Assembly (NCBI RefSeq): GCF_001611795.1
Contig: NZ_CP015098.1
Coordinates: 4,092,001 to 4,156,000, forward strand
Direction of reading: 5' to 3'
From: Streptomyces qaidamensis
GTDB taxonomy: Bacteria > Actinomycetota > Actinomycetes > Streptomycetales > Streptomycetaceae
Length of the DNA: 64,000 bases
A model generated the notes under the pieces. That model saw only the letters and a program-made list of their open reading frames with translations, ran no database searches and was not told the DNA's origin. Of the stretch, positions 1 to 9,088 are shown in pieces (within the stretch, counting starts at the first letter, position 1; every line of letters starts with the position of its first letter). The position numbers and the translations under genes were made by a program.

Positions 1-2880
1 CGGGACGTCGTGCTCGGTGCCCTCGGAGGTGACCTCCCCGGTGACGGACTCGCTGAGCCGCCGCACCTGGAAGAGTTCGGCCAGTTCGGCGGCGCGGGAC
101 GGCGGGACGGGAAGCAGCGGGACGCCCTCGGTGAACGGCAGCAGGTCGGGCGAGTCGCACACCACGGCGCCGGCCGCGTCGACGACCTCCACCCGGCCGT
201 CGGTGACGGCCCGCAGGTCGTCCGGCAGGGTCACCTGCTCCGGGTCCAGCTCGGCCAACGACCCGTACAGAGCGTGCAGCTGAGCACCCGTCACCTCCCG
301 CTCGGGGTCGGCGAGCCGGTCGAGCAGTTCGGCGGCACCGCCGGGCTCGTCCAGCAGCGAGGCGACGGAGGTGCGCACCCCCAGCGCCCGCAGCACCTGT
401 TCGTCCTCGAACCCGGTCGCGTCGGCCTCGTCATAGAGCCCGCGGAGCAGCGGGTCGCCGCCGGAGGCCCGCAGACCGGCCGGGCGGCGGCCGTCGAGGA
501 CGGGGTTCCCGCGCAGCCACCAGGCGGTGTACGGCCGGACGACCTCGTGCGTCCCGTCCGGCAACAGGATCCGTACGGGCTCCACGATGGCGTCCCGCAG
601 GGGTGGCTGGGACAGCAGCGCGAGCGCCTGTGCCCACTTGTCCTCGTCCACGAGGTCGAGGTCCCGGACGGCGATGATCTCGGTGGCGACCGGCGGGACC
701 GGGCTGTCCGGGAAGCGGTCGAGGATGTCCTCGCACCACACGTCGACGGCGTCCAGCAGTCCCGCGTCGTCCGGCTCGGCGAAGTCGCCCTCGCGGGGCT
801 CCAGTTCGTCCGGGTCGAGGACGACGTCGGTGGCGCGGACGACCGCGAAGTTCACCAGGACACCACAGGCGGCGAGCGGCTGTTCGCCCCACTTCCCGGC
901 CAGCTCGGCGTCCACGGAGGCGAGTTCACCCTCGCGCATGACCTGGGCGAACGGACCGCCGGGGAAGACGAGTTCGCAGGCCGGGGCCGGTTCGCCGTCC
1001 TCGTCGGGCAGGGCGAGCGCACCGAGCCAGGGCTCGTCACCGGGCTCCAGAGCGGCGTCCCGCACCAGGGCGAGCACGGTGTCGGCCAGTTCGTCGGCGT
1101 CGAGGGAGTCCTCCTCCCAGTTCACCCCGCCGTCGTCGTCCAGGGACGCGGCGACGGCGGCCCGGACCTGCGGGGTGGTGAGGACGGCCCGCGGGGTCGC
1201 GGGCAGGGCGCCGAGCTTCTCCAGGAGGGGGTGGGCGGCGTCCGGGTGGGCGACCTTCAGGCCGAGCCGGGCCAGCACCTCGGGGTCGATCCTCCCGGCC
1301 TCCGCCCCGGGCAGCAGGACCTGCCGGGGCCCGATGGTCGTACGGCCGTCGGCGAGCGGGACCGGGAGCCCCGACAGGCGGTCCGGGTCGATCCCGGCCA
1401 GGCTGTCGTAGAGCCGCCGCCACCAGCCGGGTTCCTTCTCCAGACCGGCCAGCCGGTCGACGGCGTCGGTCAGCGGGACGCGGGCGACGCCCAGGGTCCG
1501 CAGCTCGGCACGTCGTTCCAGCCCGGCGGGCAGGAGGGTGGGCAGCACCTCGGCGAGCACCCGCACGGTGTCCGCTCCCGCGCCCTCGACGACCTCGGCG
1601 TCCCGCGGCCGCAGCGACTCGGGCACCTCCTCGCCGTCCTCCGGGGGCTCGACGGCGGGCGGCAGGAAAGACGTGCGCGGCAGGCGCTCCAGGATCGCCT
1701 GGCGCAGGGCGCCGTCCAGCTCGCCCCGGCCGAGCGGGCCGGGCACGAGGTCGATGATCCCGGTGGTCACCGGCCGCCAGGCGCCGAGGAGCTCGGCGTA
1801 GGAGTCGGCCGCGCGCTGGACGAGGAAGTCGGTCAGCGGGCCGGGGGCGGCGTGCCGGCGGGTGGAGTCCAGCGGGAACGAGGCGATGAGCAGGGCCGGG
1901 ACGCCGAGCGGTTCGTCGCTCGGGGTGGGGGCGTGCACGACCGCGCTGGTGCGGGGCCCGGCCGGGCTGCCGTCGCTGTCCACCGGCACGGCCCAGGTGA
2001 CGGACCAGTGGGGCCGCAGCCGCTCCTCGACGGGCCGGTCGGCGAGGAGGTCGGGCGTGAGGGGGCCGTGGGCGGCGGCGGTGCGCCAGTGGGTGACGCC
2101 GTGGGCGGAGTCGTCGACGACGGTGAAGGCACCGTCGCTGCGGCGGGTGAGGGTCCGCGGGCTCTCCCCGTTGATCTCGACGACGAGCTCTTGGAGTCCG
2201 GGGAGGGTGAGCAGCAGGGCGTCGTCGACGGCCCGCAGGAGCCGCTCGGCGAGATCGGCGGCGGCCGCGTCCCGCAGCGGCAGGATGACGGCGGTGTCGT
2301 ACGGGTCGGGGGCGGTTCCCTCGGCGGCGTACGGCAGCCGCAGCAGGGGTACGTGGCCGTCGCGCCGCCGGACCTCGTCCCCGAGGCCGGGGCTGTGCCG
2401 GGCGGTCTCGGCGGCCAGTGCCCTGGCCTCGGCGAGCGACCACCGCACACCGCCGTGCCGGCCGACGACGGCGGGCTCGTCGGTGACGGAGAGCACGGCG
2501 GCGAAGCCGACACCGAACCGCCCCACGGAGGACGTGTCCCGCGTGTCCCGCTTGGCGGACGCCCGCAGCGTGGACAGCGACTCGACCCCGGCCGCGTCCA
2601 GGGGGGCGCCGGTGTTGGCGGCGACGAGCACCCCGTCGCGAAGGGTGAGCCGCAGCCGCCCCGGCACCCCGGCCCGGGCCGCGGCGTCGGCGGCGTTCTG
2701 GGCGAGTTCCACGACGAGCCGGTCCCGGTAGCCGCCGAGGACGAGGTCCTCCTCGGCGTTGGCGTCCTCACGGAACCGGGCGGGGCTGGTGGCCCAGGCG
2801 TCGAGGACACCGCGCCGCAGACGGGCGGTACCGAACGGATCGGCCCCCTCGGCGGCGGGCCGCACGAACTTGCTGCTCAC
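1..2880 (-). CDS. Sacsin/Hsp90-like GHKL ATPase, 3' end outside window
   Basis: The reading frame is open from a GTG at 2880 to the left edge, giving 960 codons with no stop seen. A good ribosome site (GGAGAAGGA) lies just upstream. Residues 57-68 (VVELAQNAADAA) form the N-box of GHKL ATPases. Residues 119-132 (VGRFGVGFAAVLSV) form the glycine-rich G2 lid. This fold is shared by Hsp90, MutL, histidine kinases and sacsin. Streptomyces carries a large protein of this kind annotated as sacsin N-terminal ATPase-like or molecular chaperone Hsp90. Only the N-terminal ATPase is recognisable; the remaining 800 or so residues are Arg/Leu/Pro-rich and I recognise no domain there. Its substrate and cellular role are unknown. 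The C-terminus lies outside the window. Confidence 0.85.
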   Translation of the reverse strand, partial: MSSKFVRPAAEGADPFGTARLRRGVLDAWATSPARFREDANAEEDLVLGGYRDRLVVELAQNAADAAARAGVPGRLRLTLRDGVLVAANTGAPLDAAGVESLSTLRASAKRDTRDTSSVGRFGVGFAAVLSVTDEPAVVGRHGGVRWSLAEARALAAETARHSPGLGDEVRRRDGHVPLLRLPYAAEGTAPDPYDTAVILPLRDAAAADLAERLLRAVDDALLLTLPGLQELVVEINGESPRTLTRRSDGAFTVVDDSAHGVTHWRTAAAHGPLTPDLLADRPVEERLRPHWSVTWAVPVDSDGSPAGPRTSAVVHAPTPSDEPLGVPALLIASFPLDSTRRHAAPGPLTDFLVQRAADSYAELLGAWRPVTTGIIDLVPGPLGRGELDGALRQAILERLPRTSFLPPAVEPPEDGEEVPESLRPRDAEVVEGAGADTVRVLAEVLPTLLPAGLERRAELRTLGVARVPLTDAVDRLAGLEKEPGWWRRLYDSLAGIDPDRLSGLPVPLADGRTTIGPRQVLLPGAEAGRIDPEVLARLGLKVAHPDAAHPLLEKLGALPATPRAVLTTPQVRAAVAASLDDDGGVNWEEDSLDADELADTVLALVRDAALEPGDEPWLGALALPDEDGEPAPACELVFPGGPFAQVMREGELASVDAELAGKWGEQPLAACGVLVNFAVVRATDVVLDPDELEPREGDFAEPDDAGLLDAVDVWCEDILDRFPDSPVPPVATEIIAVRDLDLVDEDKWAQALALLSQPPLRDAIVEPVRILLPDGTHEVVRPYTAWWLRGNPVLDGRRPAGLRASGGDPLLRGLYDEADATGFEDEQVLRALGVRTSVASLLDEPGGAAELLDRLADPEREVTGAQLHALYGSLAELDPEQVTLPDDLRAVTDGRVEVVDAAGAVVCDSPDLLPFTEGVPLLPVPPSRAAELAELFQVRRLSESVTGEVTSEGTEHDVP

Positions 2881-2940
2881 GTTCCGTTCCTTCTCCTCGT
2901 GGACGTGAGGATGAAGGTACCGCCTGGGAAGCACCCCCCA

Positions 2941-3540
2941 TGCACCTCCCCGACGCGGACGCCCGGGGCGGCCGGGCCCCGCCCGGCCGGACCGCAGGCG
3001 ACTCGACGGCGTGCGGGGCCCCATGCCGACCAACCCCGACGACGCGACCGACCGCTGGCCCCGAAGCAGGGCGGGCCCCCAAGAGCCCGGCAGCGCGCGG
3101 CCCCCGGAGCCCGGTGGACCGCAAGGCCCGGCAGCATGCGGGCCCCCGGAAGCCGGGCGGGCCCCCAAGGGCCCGGCAACGCACAGGACGCCCCCCGAGC
3201 ACACCCCCGACGACTCAGCAGCACACGGCCCTCCACCCGAGCGCACCCCGACGACTCGGCCGGTTGCGGACCCGAAGCCGAGCGAACCGCCGAAGGGCAG
3301 CGGCGTGCGGGCCCCATGCCGACCAACCCCCGACGACACGGCCGGCCGCTGCCCCCGAAGCCGGGCGGGCCCCCAAGGGCCCGGCAACGCACGGGACGCC
3401 CCCCCCGAGCGCACCCCCGAAGCCCGGCGGGCCCCCAAGAGCCCGGCAGCGCGCGGCCCCCGGAGCCCGGTAGACCGCAAGGCCCGGCAGCATGCGGGCC
3501 CCCGGAAGCCCGGCGGGCCGCCAAGGGCCCGGCAGCGTGG
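2941..3540. repeat. Degenerate GC-rich direct-repeat array between two genes
   Basis: The 690-bp gap between the truncated ATPase gene and the DUF3027 gene is filled by imperfect direct repeats. A 120-bp block at 3061-3180 recurs at 3417-3536 with only a few mismatches. A second block starting near 3011 (ATGCCGACCAACCCC) recurs near 3305. A 25-bp core containing GGGCCCCCAAGGGCCC, or an A-for-G variant, occurs at 3070-3094, 3156-3180, 3364-3388, 3426-3450 and 3512-3536. Each core can fold as GGGCCC/GGGCCC around a CCAA loop. Open frames through it encode only Pro/Arg/Gly-rich low-complexity sequence, so I treat it as non-coding. Confidence 0.8.
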
Positions 3541-3573
3541 GAAACCCCCTGCCGGGCCGGTCGTCGCTTGGGG

Positions 3574-4500
3574 CTACGAGTGGCCCAGTTCCTCCGTGTC
3601 CTGGTCCGCGGTCGGTGTCACCGAGCCCGAGTCCGGGGACGGGCGCAGGGGGAACGGGTCGACCCGGGTCTCGTCGATGACCGGGGCGGCAGGCTGGGGC
3701 GGCCGGGGCATGACGGCGGCCTCGGAGTGGCCGCCGCAGCCGTAGGCGAGGGAGACCAGGCGGCCGTCGGCCGGGGAGAACTCGTTGGCGCAGGCGCCGA
3801 AGGCCTGGCCGAGGGAGCCGCCGATCGGGACGAGGAAGCCGCAGCTGACGCAGGCCGCGGGGGCCGACTGGGCCATGGGCGTCTTGGGGCCGAACGCCTC
3901 CTCCCAGCGGTCGGCCGCGGTGTGCAGGCCGTAGCGGGACAGGACGCGGGCCCGGCGCATGCCCAGTTCCTCGGCGATCGCCGGGATCGAGCCGCGGGAG
4001 GGGGCGACGGTGAAGCCGGACGGGGGGCTTGCGGTGAGGTCCGCGTCCTCCGCCTCGACCAGGTCGGCCATCTCGTGCGAGACGGGGGACTTGGGTGCCG
4101 GTTCGTCCTCGCCCGTGTAACCCGGCTCCAGCCGCAGATCCTCGGCGTCGGTGGGCAGCAGATCGCCCGGGCCCATGTCGCCGGGACGCAGCCGCTCGCT
4201 CCACGGCACCCACTCGGGGGCCAGCACCGCGTCCGGGCCGGGCAGCAGGGCCGCCTCGTCCACCGTGACGATCTTCGCGCGGGACGCCCTGGCCACCGTC
4301 ACGGCCCAGCGCCAGCCCCGGTAGCCGAGCTCCAGGCACTGGAAGAAGTGGGTGACCACGCGGTCCCCCTCGGAGACCAGGCCCACGTGCTCCCCGACGA
4401 TCCCCGGCGCGGCGGCCTCCTCGGCTGCGGCGCGTGCGAGGTCGACGGCCTCGGCGCACAGGCGGTCAGGGGTGCGGCTTCGCGTTGTCGCTGCGCTCAC
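3574..4500 (-). CDS. DUF3027 family protein
   Basis: 308 residues, starting at a GTG behind a GGAGAGAAG ribosome site. The sequence matches actinobacterial DUF3027 proteins as I remember them; their function is not established. No signal peptide or membrane span is seen, so it should be cytoplasmic. Residues 1-120 look globular with several Trp. Residues 121-170 are acidic and probably disordered. Residues 171-260 carry four cysteines (217, 220, 237, 255) in CVSC, GACANE and YGCGGHSE contexts that could bind a metal. The tail is Pro-rich. It is divergent from the MFS gene across about 230 bp that must hold both promoters, and its 3' side runs into the repeat array. Confidence 0.75.
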   Translation of the reverse strand: MSAATTRSRTPDRLCAEAVDLARAAAEEAAAPGIVGEHVGLVSEGDRVVTHFFQCLELGYRGWRWAVTVARASRAKIVTVDEAALLPGPDAVLAPEWVPWSERLRPGDMGPGDLLPTDAEDLRLEPGYTGEDEPAPKSPVSHEMADLVEAEDADLTASPPSGFTVAPSRGSIPAIAEELGMRRARVLSRYGLHTAADRWEEAFGPKTPMAQSAPAACVSCGFLVPIGGSLGQAFGACANEFSPADGRLVSLAYGCGGHSEAAVMPRPPQPAAPVIDETRVDPFPLRPSPDSGSVTPTADQDTEELGHS

Positions 4501-4733
4501 AGGTATCGCTTCTCTCCATACGCCGTCTCACGAGTGCGCCACTCCCAGCGCGGGGGCGGACGGAGCGGACCGGAGGACCGCGTCGACATCCTTCATCCAT
4601 TTTGCGGGATGGCTGAGATACGCACGCTACCCTTCCGCCCCACGTCGCGTACACCGACGGTCCTGTTGCGCCGTCCACCGGACCACGAGCCGCCGCCCCG
4701 GACAGTCACCCCACAGGCCCTATACAAGCGGTA

Positions 4734-6206
4734 ATGGCACTACCCACAGCCTTATCGGGGCACTATGACGACGTGGCAGCCGCGAAGACACCCCCGGGCG
4801 CCACCGGGACCGGTGGGTCGAAAGGGGTCAAGGGAAGCAGCCGACTGAACGGACCGGGCCGTCTGGGCGGCTCCCTCCGTGCGGTCGGCCGTGCCCTGCA
4901 CTTCCCCGTGACCGGCACCGCCCGCGGCATCCGCAAGGCCACCCACGCGCACGGCGCCGGCGAGTCCGGCCTCGGCAAGCTGATCGAACTGCACGGCGTG
5001 AACGGTGCCGGCGACGTCATGATCACCGTCGCCCTCGCCTCCACCGTCTTCTTCTCCGTGCCCACCGACGAGGCCCGCGGCCGCGTCGCCCTGTACCTCG
5101 CCATCACCATGGCGCCCTTCACCCTCCTCGCGCCCGTGATCGGCCCCCTCCTCGACCGTGTCCCGCACGGCCGCCGCGCCGCGATGGCCGGCGCGATGCT
5201 GGCGCGGGCGCTGCTCGCGATCGTCCTGTCCGGCGCGGTCGTCAGCGGCGGCCTGGAGCTGTACCCGGCCGCCCTCGGTGTCCTCGTCTCGTCGAAGGCG
5301 TACGGCGTGGTCAGAAGCGCCGTCGTGCCCCGGCTGCTGCCACCGGGCTTCTCCCTGGTGAAGGCCAACTCGCGCGTCACCCTCGGGGGCCTCCTCGCCA
5401 CCGGCGTCGCCGCGCCCATCGGCGCCGGACTCCAGCAGATCGGGCCGCGCTACCCCCTGTACGGCGCCTTCGTGCTGTTCGTGGCGGGGACGATCCTGTC
5501 GTTCACGCTGCCGCCGAAGGTCGACTCCGCCAAGGGCGAGGACCGCGCCCTGCTGGCGGCGGACGAGCAGCACCTGCACGGGCCGCACAAGAAGCCGGTC
5601 AAGCGCCCCGGGCTGCGCACGGTCGGCCCGGCCGTCACCCACGCCCTGGCCGCCAACGCCGCCATCCGCTGCCTGACGGGCTTCCTGATCTTCTTCCTGG
5701 CGTTCCTGCTGCGCGAGCACCCGATCTCCGGCCAGAGCGCCGCGGTGTCGCTGGCGATAGTGGGCGTCTCGGCGGGCGTGGGCAACGCGCTCGGCACGGC
5801 CGTCGGGGCGTGGCTGCGCTCCCGGGCGCCGGAGATCATCATCGTGACGGTGGTGGCGTGCGTGGCGGGCGCCGCGATCACGGCCGCGGTGTTCTTCGGC
5901 GCGATCCTGGTGGCCGGCCTGGCCGCGATCGCCGGGTTCGCCCAGGCCCTGGCCAAGCTCTCCCTGGACGCGCTGATCCAGCGGGACGTGCCCGAACTGG
6001 TCCGGACGTCGGCCTTCGCGCGCTCCGAGACCCTGCTGCAGATGTCGTGGGTGCTGGGCGGGGCGGTCGGCATCGTGGTGCCGCTCAACGGCACGGCCGG
6101 GCTGGCGGTGGGCGCCGCGATCGTCGGCACCGGGTGGCTGACGACCGTACGGGGGCTGCTCGGCTCGGCCCGGCGCGGGACCACGGGGCGGGCGCGCGTG
6201 ACGTAG
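4734..6206 (+). CDS. Major facilitator superfamily permease
   Basis: 490 residues from the ATG at 4734. An in-frame GTG at 4773 is an equally plausible start, because neither has a convincing ribosome site. After a Gly/Ser/Lys-rich cytoplasmic stretch of about 90 residues there are roughly ten to twelve hydrophobic spans. An MFS-type cytoplasmic loop follows the second span (LLDRVPHGRRAAMAGAMLAR). A hydrophilic, Lys-rich central loop around residues 260-300 separates two halves, as is usual for MFS proteins. The substrate cannot be read from sequence. The downstream lipoprotein gene has its own leaderless-type promoter, so the two need not be one operon. Confidence 0.8.
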   Translation: MALPTALSGHYDDVAAAKTPPGATGTGGSKGVKGSSRLNGPGRLGGSLRAVGRALHFPVTGTARGIRKATHAHGAGESGLGKLIELHGVNGAGDVMITVALASTVFFSVPTDEARGRVALYLAITMAPFTLLAPVIGPLLDRVPHGRRAAMAGAMLARALLAIVLSGAVVSGGLELYPAALGVLVSSKAYGVVRSAVVPRLLPPGFSLVKANSRVTLGGLLATGVAAPIGAGLQQIGPRYPLYGAFVLFVAGTILSFTLPPKVDSAKGEDRALLAADEQHLHGPHKKPVKRPGLRTVGPAVTHALAANAAIRCLTGFLIFFLAFLLREHPISGQSAAVSLAIVGVSAGVGNALGTAVGAWLRSRAPEIIIVTVVACVAGAAITAAVFFGAILVAGLAAIAGFAQALAKLSLDALIQRDVPELVRTSAFARSETLLQMSWVLGGAVGIVVPLNGTAGLAVGAAIVGTGWLTTVRGLLGSARRGTTGRARVT

Positions 6207-6270
6207 GGCCCTTCTGATGGAACTGTGAGGGAGCCGTACCCCGCGTGGGCGGCGCGACCGGCGGGCCCGA

Positions 6271-6276
6271 TAGCCT
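6271..6276 (+). promoter_or_regulatory. -10 box TAGCCT, leaderless start of the lipoprotein gene
   Basis: TAGCCT ends 6 nt before the ATG at 6283 and there is no ribosome site between them. Transcription would begin at or next to the start codon. Confidence 0.6.
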
Positions 6277-6282
6277 TCGCCC

Positions 6283-6756
6283 ATGAACACGCTGCAATCC
6301 GTTGTGCGACGCCGCCGCGCCGTCGCCGTCGCCGGCGTCGTATCCGCCGGACTGCTCGTCCTGTCGGCCTGTGACAAGCCGACGCCCATGGCCACGGTCA
6401 CCGTGGGCAGCGACTCGGTGAACTCCGAGGCCACCTGCGGTGGCGAGGGCGACACCCTGAAGCAGTCCGATCTCGCCGGGTGCCTGAAGGACAAGGGCAT
6501 CAAGAGCATCTCCGTCGACCCCGACGAGACCGTGCGCTTCGGTGTCGACCCCGAGATCGCCGACAAGGGCTGGACGATCCTGATGAACGGTCAGCCGCTG
6601 ACCGACTCCAGCACGAAGACCTACCGCACGATCCCGGGCAGCGTGTTCTTCAACGCCCAGTACGGCGCGCAGGGCAACTCGACGCTGGTCTCCATCAAGG
6701 AGGGCGAGAAGGACGCGTCGGGCCTCTGGAACTTCAAGCTCAAGAAGGACGCCTGA
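6283..6756 (+). CDS. DUF2771 family lipoprotein
   Basis: 157 residues. An Arg-rich n-region (RRRRAVAVAG) and a hydrophobic core lead to the lipobox LSAC with Cys30, so this is a lipoprotein anchored outside the membrane. The mature part matches DUF2771 proteins of Streptomyces from memory; their role is unknown. The start is set by the TAGCCT box 6 nt upstream. The gene lies directly before mqnB, with the stop codon 23 bp before the assigned mqnB start. They may be transcribed together, but nothing in the protein suggests a menaquinone function. Confidence 0.8.
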   Translation: MNTLQSVVRRRRAVAVAGVVSAGLLVLSACDKPTPMATVTVGSDSVNSEATCGGEGDTLKQSDLAGCLKDKGIKSISVDPDETVRFGVDPEIADKGWTILMNGQPLTDSSTKTYRTIPGSVFFNAQYGAQGNSTLVSIKEGEKDASGLWNFKLKKDA

Positions 6757-6779
6757 TCGCTGCCGCTGGGCCTGACCGG

Positions 6780-7436
6780 GTGCTGGTCGCCACCGCCGTT
6801 CCCGTGGAGCGGGACGCGGTGGCCAGGGCTTGCCCCGGTGGCACGGGCATCGAGGTGATCGCCGTCGGTGTCGGGCCCGCTCTCGCGGCTGCCTGTACCG
6901 CCTCCGCGCTCACCGCCGCCGCCCTTCGGGGCGAGCCCTACGGTCTCGTCGTGTCCGCCGGGATCGGGGGCGGGTTCCAGCCCGAGGCGCCGCTGGGGTC
7001 GCTCGTCGTCGCCGACGCAATCGTCGCGGCCGATCTGGGGGCGGAGACCGAGAACGGGTTCGTGCCGGTCACCGAGCTCGGTTTCGGCACCGTCGGGCAT
7101 CAGCCGCCCGCTGAGCTCGTACGGCGGGTCGCCGACGCCGCCGGGGCCCGGACCGGTGCCGTGCTCACGGTGTCGACCGTCACGGGTACGGCCGCCCGGG
7201 CCGCCGCGCTGCGGGAGCGGCACCCCACCGCCCTCGCCGAGGCCATGGAGGGCTTCGGTGTCGCCGAGGCCGCCGCCGCGCAGGGGGTGCCCGTGCTGGA
7301 GATCCGGGCGATCTCCAATCCCGTCGGGCCCAGGGACCGCGCCGCCTGGCGCATCCCGGAGGCTCTGGCAGCCTTGACCGAGGGGTTCGGGAAGCTCACG
7401 CCCGTACTGGAGGGTTGGAACCGGCATGACAGTTGA
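6780..7436 (+). CDS. mqnB: Futalosine hydrolase
   Basis: Splits futalosine into hypoxanthine and dehypoxanthinyl futalosine, a step of the futalosine route to menaquinone in the cytoplasm. The protein has the purine nucleoside phosphorylase/MTA nucleosidase fold. Visible motifs are SAGIGGGF, the ribose-binding MEGFGVAEAA with its Glu, and RAISNPVGPRD with the catalytic-region Asp. The GTG at 6780 gives 218 residues, close to the family size. It lacks a good ribosome site, and a CTG at 6753 overlapping the previous stop codon is the alternative. The 3' end overlaps mqnD by 11 bp, indicating translational coupling. Confidence 0.85.
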   Translation: MLVATAVPVERDAVARACPGGTGIEVIAVGVGPALAAACTASALTAAALRGEPYGLVVSAGIGGGFQPEAPLGSLVVADAIVAADLGAETENGFVPVTELGFGTVGHQPPAELVRRVADAAGARTGAVLTVSTVTGTAARAAALRERHPTALAEAMEGFGVAEAAAAQGVPVLEIRAISNPVGPRDRAAWRIPEALAALTEGFGKLTPVLEGWNRHDS

Positions 7437-8274
7437 GCAGCTGCAGATCGCGTACTCGCCCTGCCCGAACGACACGTTCGTCTTCGACGCCCTGGCCCAT
7501 GACCGCGTGCCGGGTGCGCCCGCCCTCGACGTGACCTTCGCCGACATCGACGTCACCAACGGCATGGCCGAGCGCGGCGAGTTCGACGTGCTGAAGGTGT
7601 CGTACGCGGTGCTGCCCTACGTGCTCGACGACTACGCCCTGCTGCCCTGCGGGGGCGCGCTGGGGCGGGGCTGCGGGCCGCTGGTGCTGACCCGGGAGGC
7701 GGGCACCGACCTCAAGGGCCGGACCGTCGCCGTGCCGAGCGAGAAGTCGACCGCGTATCTGCTGTTCCGGCTGTGGGCCGCGGACACCGTGGCCGACGGG
7801 GTGGGCGAGATCGTCGTCATGCCGTTCCACGAGATCATGCCGGCCGTGCGGGACGGCAAGGTCGACGCGGGCCTCGTCATCCACGAGGCGCGCTTCACGT
7901 ACCGGAACTACGGGCTGCACAAGCTCGCCGACATGGGCGAGCACTGGGAGAACACGACCGGGCTGCCGATCCCGCTGGGCGCGATCATCGCCAAGCGGTC
8001 GCTGGGCGAGCAGAAGCTGCGGCTGCTCGCCGACTCCATCCGCACGTCCGTGCGCGCCGCCTGGGACGACCCCGAGGTGTCCCGGCCGTACGTCATGGAG
8101 CACGCCCAGGAGATGGACCCGGCCGTCGCCGACCAGCACATCGGGCTGTACGTCAACGAGTTCACCGCGGAACTCGGCGAGGACGGCTACGCGGCCGTGC
8201 GCGGGCTGCTCACCCGCGCGGCGGCCGAAGGGCTCGTACCGCCCCTCGGCCCGGACGCGCTGCGTTTTCCCTGA
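7426..8274 (+). CDS. mqnD: 1,4-dihydroxy-6-naphthoate synthase
   Basis: Converts cyclic dehypoxanthinyl futalosine to 1,4-dihydroxy-6-naphthoate in the futalosine menaquinone pathway. 282 residues, full length, with a periplasmic-binding-protein-like fold. The N-terminal SPCPNDTFVFDAL motif is typical of MqnD and related MqnA proteins. The start overlaps the mqnB stop codon by 11 bp, so the two are one operon. The other pathway genes (mqnA, mqnC, mqnE) are not in this window. Confidence 0.92.
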   Translation: MTVEQLQIAYSPCPNDTFVFDALAHDRVPGAPALDVTFADIDVTNGMAERGEFDVLKVSYAVLPYVLDDYALLPCGGALGRGCGPLVLTREAGTDLKGRTVAVPSEKSTAYLLFRLWAADTVADGVGEIVVMPFHEIMPAVRDGKVDAGLVIHEARFTYRNYGLHKLADMGEHWENTTGLPIPLGAIIAKRSLGEQKLRLLADSIRTSVRAAWDDPEVSRPYVMEHAQEMDPAVADQHIGLYVNEFTAELGEDGYAAVRGLLTRAAAEGLVPPLGPDALRFP

Positions 8275-8291
8275 GTCCTCTTCCCCGGGCC

Positions 8292-8675
8292 TCAGACGTC
8301 CAGCTGGTCGGCGACCGCGCGCAGCAGGCCGGCGATCTTCTTGCCGGCGGTCTTCTCGGGGTAGCGGCCCCGCTCCAGCATCGGCGTGATGTTCTCCAGG
8401 AGCGTCGTCAGGTCCTGGACGATCGAGGCCAGCTCGTCGGGCTTCTTGCGGGTCGCGGCGGCGACGGACGGGGTCGGGTCCAGGATCGCCAGGGACAGTG
8501 CCTGGTCGCCGCGCTGTCCGGCGACGACGCCGAACTCCACGCGCTGACCCGGCTTGAGGGTGTCGACTCCGGCGGGGAGGACGGAGGAATGGACGAAGAC
8601 GTCACCGCCGTCGTCGCGGGAGAGAAAGCCGAAGCCCTTCTCGCTGTTGAACCACTTGACCTTGCCGGTAGGCAC
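8292..8675 (-). CDS. Cold-shock-domain protein with C-terminal extension
   Basis: 127 residues from a GTG at 8675 (VPTGKVKWFN); a longer frame upstream has no family support. Residues 1-65 form a cold-shock domain with the RNA-binding motifs KGFGFL (RNP1) and VFVHSS (RNP2). The remaining 60 residues form a helical tail (DELASIVQDLTTLLENITPM, then KKIAGLLRAVADQLDV) absent from the 67-residue CspA type encoded at 35821-36024. It should be a single-stranded RNA/DNA-binding chaperone; what the tail does is unknown. The gene is convergent with mqnD, 17 bp away. Confidence 0.9.
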   Translation of the reverse strand: MPTGKVKWFNSEKGFGFLSRDDGGDVFVHSSVLPAGVDTLKPGQRVEFGVVAGQRGDQALSLAILDPTPSVAAATRKKPDELASIVQDLTTLLENITPMLERGRYPEKTAGKKIAGLLRAVADQLDV

Positions 8676-8827
8676 GTCTGTCCTCGTCCTCGTACTCGTC
8701 GGAAAACTGCTTCTGGAAACGGCTCTTGATAGCACTCGGGCGGGTCGTACGGACCCGCCGGTACCCAGGCTAATGCTCTTGCAGCCGGTGACAAGACGTC
8801 ACCCGGTTGTTCCTTCGCGCTGGGAAC

Positions 8828-8833
8828 TACCCT
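8828..8833 (+). promoter_or_regulatory. -10 box TACCCT, leaderless start of small membrane protein
   Basis: TACCCT ends 6 nt before the GTG at 8840, with a weak TTGTTC -35 near 8807. No ribosome site is present. Confidence 0.5.
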
Positions 8834-8839
8834 GGTCGG

Positions 8840-9088
8840 GTGCGTGACAAAACCCAAACGAATTCCGCCGCTCCCGGTGACCGCCTGGTCCGTGCCGGAG
8901 CCGTCGTCTTCTTCATCGGCGCCCTGGCCACACTGGTCACGGTCGCCCCGTTGTTCCTCGGGACGTCGCCCTTTCCGACGTACATGTTCGGATTGAGCAT
9001 GCTCATGGCGGTCGGATTCCTGATGGCCGGCGCGGGAGTGCTGCGTTCCGTGGCGGCGGGGCGCCGTCAGGCGCGCGCGGGACGGTAG
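8840..9088 (+). CDS. Small two-span membrane protein
   Basis: 82 residues from a GTG at 8840 (VRDKTQTN). Two hydrophobic segments are visible: about residues 19-40 (AGAVVFFIGALATLVTVAPL) and 48-70 (MFGLSMLMAVGFLMAGAGVL). The cytoplasmic tail is Arg-rich. I recognise no family beyond small streptomycete membrane proteins. It is divergent from the cold-shock gene and its last 22 bp overlap the convergent HAD phosphatase gene. Confidence 0.65.
   Translation: MRDKTQTNSAAPGDRLVRAGAVVFFIGALATLVTVAPLFLGTSPFPTYMFGLSMLMAVGFLMAGAGVLRSVAAGRRQARAGR

Noticed and set aside
2941..3540. CRISPR array
   Set aside because: Repeats are imperfect, unevenly spaced and nested, with no unique spacers of constant length and no cas genes.
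10..4734. A 1574-codon open frame on the plus strand
   Set aside because: It is antisense to the GHKL ATPase and DUF3027 genes and runs through the repeat array. The product is low-complexity Gly/Arg/Pro with no domain. It is an effect of GC bias.
4752..6566. A 604-codon minus-strand frame
   Set aside because: Antisense to the MFS permease gene, which has clear membrane spans and codon bias. The antisense product has neither.
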